Below, piece after piece: positions 32,468 to 39,801 of a stretch of DNA of 40,073 nt. The stretch is taken from the NCBI GenBank assembly GCA_031282405.1, contig JAITDU010000010.1, positions 1 to 40,073 of the forward strand, in the 5' to 3' direction. A program made the translations under genes and the position numbers. How positions within the stretch are numbered: the stretch's first letter is position 1; every line of letters starts with the position of its first letter. The DNA is from Coriobacteriales bacterium (GTDB lineage: Bacteria; Actinomycetota; Coriobacteriia; Coriobacteriales; UBA8131). The notes under the pieces were generated by a model. That model was not told the DNA's origin and did no database searches. It saw nothing but the letters and a program-made list of their open reading frames with translations.

Positions 32468-34141
32468 TCACTGTGGGGACTGTCCGGATTGTTCCGAGCC
32501 GCCTGGGCCCTTTGGAGCGCTTTGATTACCCGGAGTGTTCAGGTTGTTCGAGGTTGAATCGGCTGGCTTCACGGGCGAATCGGCCGGTCCGTCTGCGCTG
32601 CGTCGCCGACGACGGCGGGCAGGAACGCTGTTCAGCCTGATTACATTGTCGTCTGGTCGGGACGTGTGCTTTCGGCTTTGTTCTGTCGGAACCGAGCGTG
32701 TTGAGACCGAATGTCTTCCCTCGTTGCCCTGAGTCGATTTGCTGGCCTGTCCTTGCTCGTCTGGTCTCTGATCATGATGAATGGCCTGTTGCCCACCACC
32801 GCTGTGGCGCGCACTACGCTGCCGGACTTTTCTTTCGCTTTTGGCCCTGGAGTCAGAATTACCGCCTGTTGAGGAGCCGTCATTGCCTCGCGCCGATGTA
32901 CTTATCGATGGAGGTGCCGAGGCGCTTTTGGCCGGATGACTGCGCCGCTTCCTGAGTCCCGAGGAGTGTTGTCCGGGGCGCGGTCTGGACGCGCCGACCG
33001 ACGCAGCATGTTTTGCTCCCGGACCGGTCGTTGTGGGAATGAGCTTCCCTTTCCTGTTAATCTTGGCAGTCTCGGTCTTGTCAGCCTGCCTGTTGGTATG
33101 TCGAGCAGGTTCATTGTCTGCAAGAGAACGGTTATCGGCAGTACGGTCCCGACGACGGCGCGGATGTCTGGAAGGCACAGGCTCGTCGGCTTGCGTTGCA
33201 TGCGTCAGCAGGTCCTTGTCCGATGATGATTCCAGCTGTTGCTGCAGCGAACTCAGCGCCAACAGAATCGACGGTGCCGCGCATCGCTCGATGGTCTCAT
33301 GACTAACGCTGCACGTGGTGCAATTCTCGCCATTTTTTTGACATTCTATCTCGGCCAGGGGCACATTGATGCGTTTACCGTCCTCCAAGCGTAGTTCCAT
33401 GGATTCACGGGGTGTGTTTGAGCCGGTGATAGTGGCTTTGCCCAGCGGAGTGTTAACGATAGTCCCTCTTTTGAGGGCTCGTTTGTTAAAGTCCTTATAG
33501 GCTTCAAATTCGTAGCGCAGGCAGCACATCAGACGACCGCAGACGCCAGAAATCTTCGTTTGATTGAGCGGCAGATCCTGTTCTTTGGCCATGCGGATAG
33601 ATACCGGCTGGAAGTCACCGCCAAAGCGGCAACAGCAGAGCTCTTCTCCACAATGAGCCAAACCGCCCAATTCACGTGCCTCGTCGCGCGCGCCGATTTG
33701 ACGCATGTCTATACGCACATGAAAGTGCGAGGAAAGCTCGCGCACCAACTCTCTAAAGTCCACACGTTCCTCGCTGGAGAAGAAGAACACGGCTCTGTCG
33801 CCAGAGAACAGGAACTGTACCTCGACAGGCTTGACGTTCAGTTTGTATTTATCAATGAGCTCTCGATAAAAAGGCATGGCTTCTCGCCCTTTGGCATCCA
33901 AGGCATCTATGTGGTCGTAGTCCAAGTCGGTGAGTAGGCGCAGGATTGGCCTTAGGGGGGACTTGAGTTTCTTTAACTGGGTGTTGGTAACTTCGAAGGC
34001 ACCGTCTGCTACCAAGCCCACTTCTCGGCCGCGTTCGGTCTCTACCAATACATGGTCACCGGAATTATATGTTGCGCCTTGGGGGTCGAACCAAAAATGT
34101 TTGGGATTAAATCTGAACTTGACTGCTGCTACCTGGGGCAT
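32468..34141 (-). CDS. ricT: PSP1 / RicT (YaaT) family protein with a long basic tail
   Basis: PSP1-type protein related to Bacillus RicT/YaaT, which with RicA and RicF forms an iron-sulfur complex affecting RNA maturation and phosphorelay. The conserved core (about 1-290) has clustered cysteines CGEELCCCRF and VCGRLMCCLRYE, candidate Fe-S ligands, and a further C-x2-C (ENCTTCSV). The remaining 230 or more residues are disordered, rich in Arg, Ser, Gln, Gly and Pro, with an RRRRRR run, and have no counterpart in the 275-residue Bacillus protein. Its ATG directly follows the holB stop. tmk-holB-ricT is a widely conserved order. Confidence 0.88.
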   Translation of the reverse strand: MPQVAAVKFRFNPKHFWFDPQGATYNSGDHVLVETERGREVGLVADGAFEVTNTQLKKLKSPLRPILRLLTDLDYDHIDALDAKGREAMPFYRELIDKYKLNVKPVEVQFLFSGDRAVFFFSSEERVDFRELVRELSSHFHVRIDMRQIGARDEARELGGLAHCGEELCCCRFGGDFQPVSIRMAKEQDLPLNQTKISGVCGRLMCCLRYEFEAYKDFNKRALKRGTIVNTPLGKATITGSNTPRESMELRLEDGKRINVPLAEIECQKNGENCTTCSVSHETIERCAAPSILLALSSLQQQLESSSDKDLLTHATQADEPVPSRHPRRRRDRTADNRSLADNEPARHTNRQADKTETAKINRKGKLIPTTTGPGAKHAASVGASRPRPGQHSSGLRKRRSHPAKSASAPPSISTSARGNDGSSTGGNSDSRAKSERKVRQRSARHSGGGQQAIHHDQRPDEQGQASKSTQGNEGRHSVSTRSVPTEQSRKHTSRPDDNVIRLNSVPARRRRRRSADGPADSPVKPADSTSNNLNTPGNQSAPKGPGGSEQSGQSPQ

Positions 34142-35320
34142 CTATATAAGTTCCTCTCTGATGGCAAAGAACATGACCTCCAAAGCCAACTGTGGATTAA
34201 CATTATACTGGATTAGCCGTTGAGCCTCCTGTGTGGCTTCCAGTGCCCGGGCACAGTTATCCAATTCGACGCGAGCAGCGATGCGCTCTATATTGGAATG
34301 GAAGTCGGTGTTGATTATCTGTGGGGTATCCCGGGGAGAAACGCTCTGGGGAGAAGCCGCCTCGTAAACCTTTATGAGCATAATGTCCCTGAGCCAACTA
34401 CGGGCGACCTCCAGCGTCTCACCAATGGTCTGGTGCTCGCGGTTGGACAGTTCGCGGCGCTGTTGTTGCTCCAAACGCCCCAGCGCTCCTTTGCCCAGGT
34501 AGTCTTCAGAGAGCTTAAGCTGGTTTTTCTGTTCCAGTATTACAACGTCCAACGGTGCTTTCATCGCTACCAACAGGTTCTTGACCGCTTCCAGGAGATC
34601 CGCATCGTCGGCGTGTGGTAGGCGCTCCAGTGCTTCGATGGTGGCGACCCGTAGGTCCCGACGCTCTTGTGAGCGCCAGAATTGCTCGGCAAAAAGCAGC
34701 GAGCCGCCAGTTGCGGCCAGCGCTATCCGTGCTTCGACTGTGGTGGCACCCGTATTTTGGGAGATAGTGGACAGCGCCTCGCTTTCTGGTATCCGCCTGA
34801 ACGCCAGCACCTGACAGCGCGACAACAGCGTGTCTTTGAGGGCACTTTGCGTCCTGGCCAAAATGATGAAGAAGGTACCCGGTGGCGGCTCTTCAAGTGT
34901 CTTAAGCAGGGAATTTGCGGCGGAATCTGCCAGCAGATCGCCCCTTGTCAGCAGATAGACTTTACGTCTGGCTCGTATTGGCGCTAGCATACTATCTCTT
35001 ATGAGTTCCTGAATCTGCTGCATAAGGTATCCCGCCGCCCCTAACGGCTCCACAACATGGAAGTCGGGATGTGTTCTGCGGATGACTCGCTTACAGCTCT
35101 CGCAGCTGTCCGCTCCACCGTTTGGGCAGAGCAGGGCCTGGGCGAGGGCTGTGGCCGCAGCGGTCTTGCCTGAGCCCAACGGTCCTACGAAGGCATAGGC
35201 GTGATGCGGCTTGTCGCTGGTGATAACGGCGCTGAGAAAACGAGCTGCAATATCTTGGCCCACCAGCTCATCAAAGGGCGCGACTATCCCGGTATGCGCG
35301 GTATGCCCGACAGCGCTCAT
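34142..35320 (-). CDS. holB: DNA polymerase III clamp-loader subunit delta prime
   Basis: AAA+ subunit of the clamp loader that places the sliding clamp on primed DNA. It has a P-loop GPLGSGKTA, a zinc module (C-P-N-G-G-A-D-S-C-x2-C), Walker B-like VYLLTRGDLL, NSLLKTLEEPPPGTFFIIL and the SRC arginine finger region LLSRCQVLAF, followed by the collar domain. The length, 392, is slightly long. The ATG overlaps by ATGA the end of a 21-codon ORF created by tandem duplication of the tmk end, so translation appears relayed from tmk. ricT follows with no gap. Confidence 0.9.
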   Translation of the reverse strand: MSAVGHTAHTGIVAPFDELVGQDIAARFLSAVITSDKPHHAYAFVGPLGSGKTAAATALAQALLCPNGGADSCESCKRVIRRTHPDFHVVEPLGAAGYLMQQIQELIRDSMLAPIRARRKVYLLTRGDLLADSAANSLLKTLEEPPPGTFFIILARTQSALKDTLLSRCQVLAFRRIPESEALSTISQNTGATTVEARIALAATGGSLLFAEQFWRSQERRDLRVATIEALERLPHADDADLLEAVKNLLVAMKAPLDVVILEQKNQLKLSEDYLGKGALGRLEQQQRRELSNREHQTIGETLEVARSWLRDIMLIKVYEAASPQSVSPRDTPQIINTDFHSNIERIAARVELDNCARALEATQEAQRLIQYNVNPQLALEVMFFAIREELI

Positions 35321-35417
35321 CGCAATTCCTTAACGGCGACCAGAAGCTCTGGGGTAGCTGCAATGTGTCCGGCAGCGCTCATCGCAATTCCTTGACGGTG
35401 GCTAGAAGTTCTGGGGT
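35311..35417 (-). repeat. 62-bp tandem duplication at the tmk-holB junction
   Basis: The sequence from 35311 repeats from 35373 with a 62-bp period. The best 45 bp show five differences, all transitions, so the duplication is not recent. Because 62 is not a multiple of three, the kinase frame ends at the first stop and the second copy becomes a separate small ORF. Confidence 0.8.
35317..35382 (-). CDS. 21-codon relay ORF made by tandem duplication
   Basis: ATG 35382 overlaps the tmk stop as ATGA, and its own stop overlaps the holB ATG in the same way. It encodes 21 residues: a head like the start of HolB (MSAAGH versus MSAVGH) and a tail like the end of the kinase (PELLVAVKELR versus PELLATVKELR). 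It may have no function beyond passing ribosomes from tmk to holB. Confidence 0.4.
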   Translation of the reverse strand: MSAAGHIAATPELLVAVKELR

Positions 35418-36818
35418 GATCGTGAACTCCCGTGCCCGAGGCGAGCTGAACAGGTCCTTCAGTTGGGCAAACACCAAAGTGGCGGTGTCTTGCTTGCGTG
35501 CCTGGCAAGGGACACGACGTATGCGCTCAGGATGTCGGTCGGCCAGTATCTCAAAGCCTCTGTGGACCTTATGATGAAAGTCCAAGCCCTCAGATTCCAA
35601 ACGGTCGGATCCGTTTTGGGTGGCTTTAAGCAAACCCTGACCAACATCCTGCTCCAGGAGAATGGTGCGGTCGGGGAGAAGCCCACTTGCGCCGAGGGTA
35701 TTAGCGGCTTCTACGACATCAAGCGGTAAGCCTCGGGCAAAGGACTGATAGGCGACGGTAGAATCCAGGAAACGGTCGCAGAGCACAACCTTACCCTGCT
35801 GCAGCGCCGGTCGGATGACCTCATCTACTAACTGAGCCCGTGCCGCCTCATATAACAAGAGCTCGCAGAGCGCATTCATGTCGGTGTTAGAGGCATCAAG
35901 CAGTATCTGCCTGACCTGCTCGCCAATGTAGGTACCACCCGGCTCACGAAAACATACAGCCTCGTAGCCGGCATACTCCAAGCGGGCCTGCAGCAGCCTT
36001 ATCTGGGTTGACTTGCCTACACCCTCCCCACCTTCGAAGGTGACAAGAACACCAGAATTGTTTGGGTGTTGACAAACAGACTGGGTAGGCTGGATGAGTT
36101 GAACCGGCTGGGGCTGGATGGGCTGGGCCGGTTGGGGGTTGGTAGCACAGGCATCGGCGGACAAGAGGCTCTTCGCCCTGCTCGTATCGTCGCCTCCTGG
36201 GGGGTTGGTAGTATGGGTGTCCGTAGACGAGAGGGCCCAGTTACTTGCACGACGCCGACATTGACTGTGGTTGTCGGCACAGGTGCTCGCGTACGGGAAG
36301 GTCTGCCCGCGGCTATCTATACCCACGAAAGCCGGCAACCCTGTAAGGGTCAGTCGACGCAGGGCCTCCGGACCAAGGTCCTCCCAGGCTATCAGTTCGC
36401 TGTGGCTTACAAAGCTGGCCAGATAGGCAGCCGCTCCGCCAACCGCCACAAGGTAGACGCTGCCGGTTTGAGCGCAGGCCCGCGCGACATCCACACTGCG
36501 GCGACCTTTTCCCAGTGTGAGATTGATGCCGTGTTCATAAAGTGTGGGAGCCGCAAAATCCATACGGGACGCGGTGGTGGGTCCGATGGCAGCGAAGGGG
36601 CGTCCCTGTGTTGGCTGGGTCGGTCCTGCGTAGAACAAAGCCTGGCCAGCCAGGTCATAGGGCAGTACGCCGTGTTCGTCAAGGTAGCGCAATGCGCGCT
36701 CATGACCAGCGTCGCGCATGGTATAGATACTGCCAAACAGGCGTACCTCCTGGCCAGGCTCAAGCTGCGCCAGATCATGTTTGCTGGCGGGCAGGTTTAT
36801 GTCGATAACGGTACTCAT
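35379..36818 (-). CDS. tmk: Fusion of fumarase class I beta-subunit domain and thymidylate kinase
   Basis: Numbering counts from ATG 36818. Residues 1-175 match the beta (C-terminal) part of class I fumarase / tartrate dehydratase: VRLFGSIYTMRDAGHERAL, YAGPT, IGPTTASRMD, LGKGRRS, AVGGAAAYL and WEDLGPEAL. A linker (176-256) is polar, with PQPAQPIQPQPVQLIQP. Residues 257-479 are thymidylate kinase: P-loop EGGEGVGKST, REPGGT, CDRFLDSTVAYQ and lid DRLESEGLDF, which makes dTDP from dTMP. No ATG, GTG or TTG lies just before the kinase domain, so it appears to be made as a fusion. A GTG at 36836 would add six residues. The Fe-S-bearing alpha subunit is not nearby, so hydratase activity is uncertain. 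Confidence 0.85.
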   Translation of the reverse strand: MSTVIDINLPASKHDLAQLEPGQEVRLFGSIYTMRDAGHERALRYLDEHGVLPYDLAGQALFYAGPTQPTQGRPFAAIGPTTASRMDFAAPTLYEHGINLTLGKGRRSVDVARACAQTGSVYLVAVGGAAAYLASFVSHSELIAWEDLGPEALRRLTLTGLPAFVGIDSRGQTFPYASTCADNHSQCRRRASNWALSSTDTHTTNPPGGDDTSRAKSLLSADACATNPQPAQPIQPQPVQLIQPTQSVCQHPNNSGVLVTFEGGEGVGKSTQIRLLQARLEYAGYEAVCFREPGGTYIGEQVRQILLDASNTDMNALCELLLYEAARAQLVDEVIRPALQQGKVVLCDRFLDSTVAYQSFARGLPLDVVEAANTLGASGLLPDRTILLEQDVGQGLLKATQNGSDRLESEGLDFHHKVHRGFEILADRHPERIRRVPCQARKQDTATLVFAQLKDLFSSPRAREFTITPELLATVKELR

Positions 36819-36872
36819 CGCAGTGTTTACGAACACAGTGTACCATCTTTGCGGCTCACACCAAAATCTCGC

Positions 36873-36919
36873 TTGACAGCAAACATTTGTTCGTATAGGA
36901 TAAGTCGAACAAATGTTCT
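36873..36919 (+). promoter_or_regulatory. SOS-box promoter of the radical SAM operon
   Basis: TTGACA (36873-36878) and TAGGAT (36896-36901) are 17 bp apart. CGAACAAATGTTCT (36906-36919) fits the Gram-positive LexA box CGAACRNRYGTTYG at 13 of 14 positions and covers the start site. A second, weaker box (36880-36893, CAAACATTTGTTCG) fills the spacer. LexA bound here would block transcription. The fumarase/tmk gene diverges from the same region. Confidence 0.75.
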
Positions 36920-36940
36920 AAAAGAGGTTGGGAGAAGCCC

Positions 36941-38347
36941 ATGGAACTGCTGGACAAGCTGACGATTCTGGCCGATGCCGCAAAATACGACGTGGCCTGC
37001 ACTTCGTGCGGCGTCAATCGTAAGGCTGTAAAGGGGCAGCTGGGCACTACCATGAGCGTGGGCATCTGCCACACCTTCAGTGCCGACGGCCGCTGCGTTA
37101 CCCTGCTCAAAGTTCTGCTCTCCAATGTCTGTAGCTACGATTGCGCGTACTGTGTTAATCGACGAAGCAACGACATCCCCCGGGCCACTTTTGAACCTCA
37201 CGAGCTAGCCGCACTGACCATCGGTTTTTATCGGCGCAATTACATCGAGGGCCTGTTTTTGTCCTCTGGTGTTTTGCGCAATCCCGACTACACCACCGAG
37301 CGGATGTGCGAGGCTATCAACATTCTGCGCGAGGAATACGGCTTTAGAGGCTATATCCACGCCAAGGCCATCCCTGGCACCTCCGAGGAGTTGTTGGTAC
37401 GGCTGGGCGTGCTGGTCGACCGCCTGAGCTTGAACATCGAGTTTCCCTCGGAGCAGAGCTTAAAATTGCTGGCACCGGGCAAAGCCGCGCACAATATCCT
37501 TGAGCCCATGCGTTTTGTGCGCGACGGCATCAAGGCCAACTACCAGGATAAGCGTCTGAGTACGGTGCGTCGCACCCGTTTTGCGCCGGCAGGGCAAAGC
37601 ACGCAGATGATCATCGGAGCCTCGCCGGAAAGCGACTATCAGATACTCAAACTGGCGGCCAGCCTCTATAAGACGCTCGAGATGCGCCGCGTGTTCTTCA
37701 GCGCGTATATTCCTATCAACGAAAACCCGCTGCTGCCCAATTTGAGTGAGGCACCGCTTCTGCGCGAACATCGCCTGTATCAGGCTGATTGGTTGATGCG
37801 CTTCTACGGATTTGACGTATCCGAGGTCATAGACGAACAGCATCCGTTCCTCGACCCGCTGCTTGATCCTAAGGCCAATTGGGCACTCAATCACATTGAC
37901 GAATTCCCCATGGAGATCAACCGTGCTCCTTACGAATTGCTGCTGCGTATCCCCGGCGTTGGTGTGCGTGGCGCCCAGCGTATCCAGATGGCCCGTCGCG
38001 AACGCTGTCTGCGTTTTGAGGACCTCAAGCGCCTCAACGTCACGCTTAAGCGCGCCCAGTACTTTATCACCTGTAATGGGGTCTCGGCGCCCGGTGTCAT
38101 CTTTGACCCGCTCACTATCCACCGCGAACTCACCACCAGCGCTCGCATGCGCTTGGGCAAAGGCGTACTGGATGGTCAACTTTCGCTGTTCGGTCCATCA
38201 TCCGCACAGTCACCAGCGGCAAACTTTTCACCGGGCCTTTACGCCGCGGAGCACGACGGGGTGCTGTCGGCAAAGCCAAGGGTACCGGGAGGCATTGAGG
38301 ATAAACGCATAGAGTGCTGGGATGGAGGCTACCAGAGTCATATATGA
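36941..38347 (+). CDS. Putative DNA modification/repair radical SAM protein (TIGR03916-like)
   Basis: A 468-residue radical SAM enzyme. The cluster motif is CSYDCAYC (C64, C68, C71), with extra N-terminal cysteines CTSC (20-23) and ones at 43 and 52 that could bind a second cluster. After the barrel comes a helix-hairpin-helix, LLLRIPGVGVRGAQRI (about 333-348), which suggests DNA binding. The family is named for a putative role in DNA modification or repair; its reaction is not known to me. GGGAG lies about 8 nt before ATG 36941. The last 50 residues are a poorly conserved tail. The partner gene starts 1 nt after its stop, and the promoter carries SOS boxes, which support a DNA-damage role. 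Confidence 0.88.
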   Translation: MELLDKLTILADAAKYDVACTSCGVNRKAVKGQLGTTMSVGICHTFSADGRCVTLLKVLLSNVCSYDCAYCVNRRSNDIPRATFEPHELAALTIGFYRRNYIEGLFLSSGVLRNPDYTTERMCEAINILREEYGFRGYIHAKAIPGTSEELLVRLGVLVDRLSLNIEFPSEQSLKLLAPGKAAHNILEPMRFVRDGIKANYQDKRLSTVRRTRFAPAGQSTQMIIGASPESDYQILKLAASLYKTLEMRRVFFSAYIPINENPLLPNLSEAPLLREHRLYQADWLMRFYGFDVSEVIDEQHPFLDPLLDPKANWALNHIDEFPMEINRAPYELLLRIPGVGVRGAQRIQMARRERCLRFEDLKRLNVTLKRAQYFITCNGVSAPGVIFDPLTIHRELTTSARMRLGKGVLDGQLSLFGPSSAQSPAANFSPGLYAAEHDGVLSAKPRVPGGIEDKRIECWDGGYQSHI

Positions 38348-38348
38348 C

Positions 38349-39512
38349 ATGAGTACAATCAGCACAAAGACTACGAGTATCATGGGCGTACGGAAAAACC
38401 CAGATGAATCCACCTCGGCTACAGGAGCGGTTGTCGTTGAGCCTGCGCTGGACGGCATCAGCCTGGTCTATCTCTATGACGCTAGTCTGGAGGGGCTGCT
38501 AACGGCAGTATTCGTAGCCTTCGAGCGCAAGGAATGTCCTGTCAATCTAACGACCGAGCACAACCTGCAGCACAGCCTGATGTGCTCCTATGTGCCTGTT
38601 GCTACAGATTTACACAAGGCCGCGCGCGTTAAGGATGGCATTATAGACAAACTCGGTGTTCAAACCTACGAGGAGGTCAAGCGCGTATTTCTCTCCGATA
38701 ACCCCAAAAAAGGCGGAGAAATACTACGCTTTTTGCAGTACGCGTTCAAGCGGGGCATGTGGTCCGGCACCCATCTGGCCCACCCTGTGGTGGATGCTTT
38801 TAGGGCAACGCTCAAGCAGGTAGAGAGCGAGGCCCACTATATGTTGCAGTTCGTGCGCTTTGCCCATCTGCAAAGCGGCCTCTACTTCTCTCGCATCGAG
38901 CCCAAGGCCAACGTGGTCCCCCTGATTATGAATCATTTTGCCGCCCGTTTTAACATTCAACCTTTTGTGATCTTAGATACCTGTCATAGGATTGCCGGCG
39001 TGTTTGACACCACGCGCTGGTGGTTGGTAGATGCCGGTCAGATTCTAAGCGGTGAGCAGGCAGAGGCAGGCGGACCGCCCTTAGAAAACGACCCGAGCGG
39101 CCTTGTGTCGGCACGTGGCCTGCCGGCATGTAACCTGGCACCAGAGGCGGGTCGTGGTGGAGGTGTCGGCAAGGGGGCAGATACCTACCGCGAGCCTGCG
39201 GGTGCCCACCAATCTGTGAGCGACGGGATTGCGGCAGCCCTTGATGTGTCTGCGGCTTGGGACAACTCGGCAGAGGAAGACGAATTCCAAGCGCTTTGGC
39301 AGACCTTCTTCGACACCATCGCCATCGAAGAGCGACGCAACCCCACCTGTCAGCGTAATTTCATGCCCAAGCGCTTTTGGGGCGATCTGTGTGAGCAGGT
39401 GCCTCCCGAGCTGCGCAAAGCCAGGCCCAAGACGACGACCCCCACACAGGCATCCCGCTACAACCGTCTTGTAATCGGCACTACAACCACACCAGACCCA
39501 GGGTTGCTCTAA
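38349..39512 (+). CDS. TIGR03915-family partner of the radical SAM protein (DUF4130)
   Basis: A 387-residue protein whose family almost always sits beside this type of radical SAM protein and is thought to act in DNA metabolism. Conserved parts are LVYLYDASLEGLLTAVF near the start, ILRFLQYAFKRG, FVRFAHLQSGLYFSRIEP, DTCHRIAGVFDTTRWWLVD, and the DUF4130-like end WQTFFDTIAIEERRNP...QRNFMPKRFW. Between WWLVDAG and the C-terminal part lies a Gly/Ala/Glu-rich insert of about 75 residues not expected in the usual 250-residue family. ATG 38349 follows the preceding stop by 1 nt; ATG 38322 (26-nt overlap) and ATG 38382 are alternatives, and no start has a clear ribosome site. Confidence 0.82.
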   Translation: MSTISTKTTSIMGVRKNPDESTSATGAVVVEPALDGISLVYLYDASLEGLLTAVFVAFERKECPVNLTTEHNLQHSLMCSYVPVATDLHKAARVKDGIIDKLGVQTYEEVKRVFLSDNPKKGGEILRFLQYAFKRGMWSGTHLAHPVVDAFRATLKQVESEAHYMLQFVRFAHLQSGLYFSRIEPKANVVPLIMNHFAARFNIQPFVILDTCHRIAGVFDTTRWWLVDAGQILSGEQAEAGGPPLENDPSGLVSARGLPACNLAPEAGRGGGVGKGADTYREPAGAHQSVSDGIAAALDVSAAWDNSAEEDEFQALWQTFFDTIAIEERRNPTCQRNFMPKRFWGDLCEQVPPELRKARPKTTTPTQASRYNRLVIGTTTTPDPGLL

Positions 39513-39513
39513 A

Positions 39514-39542
39514 GACATAATGAGGACTGTTCCCATTATGTC
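39514..39542 (+). repeat. REP-like palindrome after the TIGR03915 gene
   Basis: GACATAATG (39514-39522) pairs with CATTATGTC (39534-39542); an inner GGA/TCC pair extends it around a CTGT loop with a single bulged A. It lies 1 bp after the stop and may end the transcript. The ACATAATG..GGAC..TCC..CATTATGT layout resembles dispersed repeats in many Gram-positive genomes. Confidence 0.55.
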
Positions 39543-39639
39543 CCATACTCCTTGTCCTTCAAGAAGGTCACAGAGACCACCCACATCAGCGACTTGATGT
39601 CTTTGGCCGATTATCTGCGTGGCGATACGTGGATTTGAA
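39540..39639 (+). pseudogene. Possible gene remnant, C-terminal fragment
   Basis: An open frame from inside the palindrome to TGA 39639 reads as protein-like sequence, ending SDLMSLADYLRGDTWI. It has no start codon with a ribosome site and begins abruptly at the palindrome, so it could be the tail of a deleted gene. I do not recognise the family. Confidence 0.25.
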
Positions 39640-39669
39640 TTGTGGGGCGCAATAGGTTTATAATACCTA
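39635..39669 (+). promoter_or_regulatory. Promoter of the secreted coiled-coil protein gene
   Basis: TTGAAT (39635-39640) and a perfect TATAAT (39659-39664) are 18 bp apart. The -10 sits inside the inverted repeat TAGGT-N7-ACCTA (39653-39669), a possible operator. The start codon is about 130 nt further on. Confidence 0.55.
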
Positions 39670-39722
39670 AGCAATCGTATAAACAAGGCGTAGCTGTGTA
39701 AAACAGTGCGCGACAAACGGCC

Positions 39723-39767
39723 AGATGTTCACCATGAACCGAACCCTAAACGTAGCCTGGAACATCT
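39723..39767 (+). other. Leader hairpin upstream of the secreted protein
   Basis: AGATGTTC (39723-39730) and GAACATCT (39760-39767) are perfectly complementary across 29 nt. It lies in the leader of the last gene. I compared it with the c-di-AMP (ydaO) riboswitch often found before cell-wall hydrolases and saw no match to its core. Confidence 0.35.
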
Positions 39768-39801
39768 CCGCTATAGAGATATACAGGAGAGATATAGAGC
39801 A

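Noticed and set aside
39665-39801. c-di-AMP (ydaO) riboswitch before the secreted protein
   Set aside because: A leader hairpin exists but the conserved ydaO core sequences are missing.
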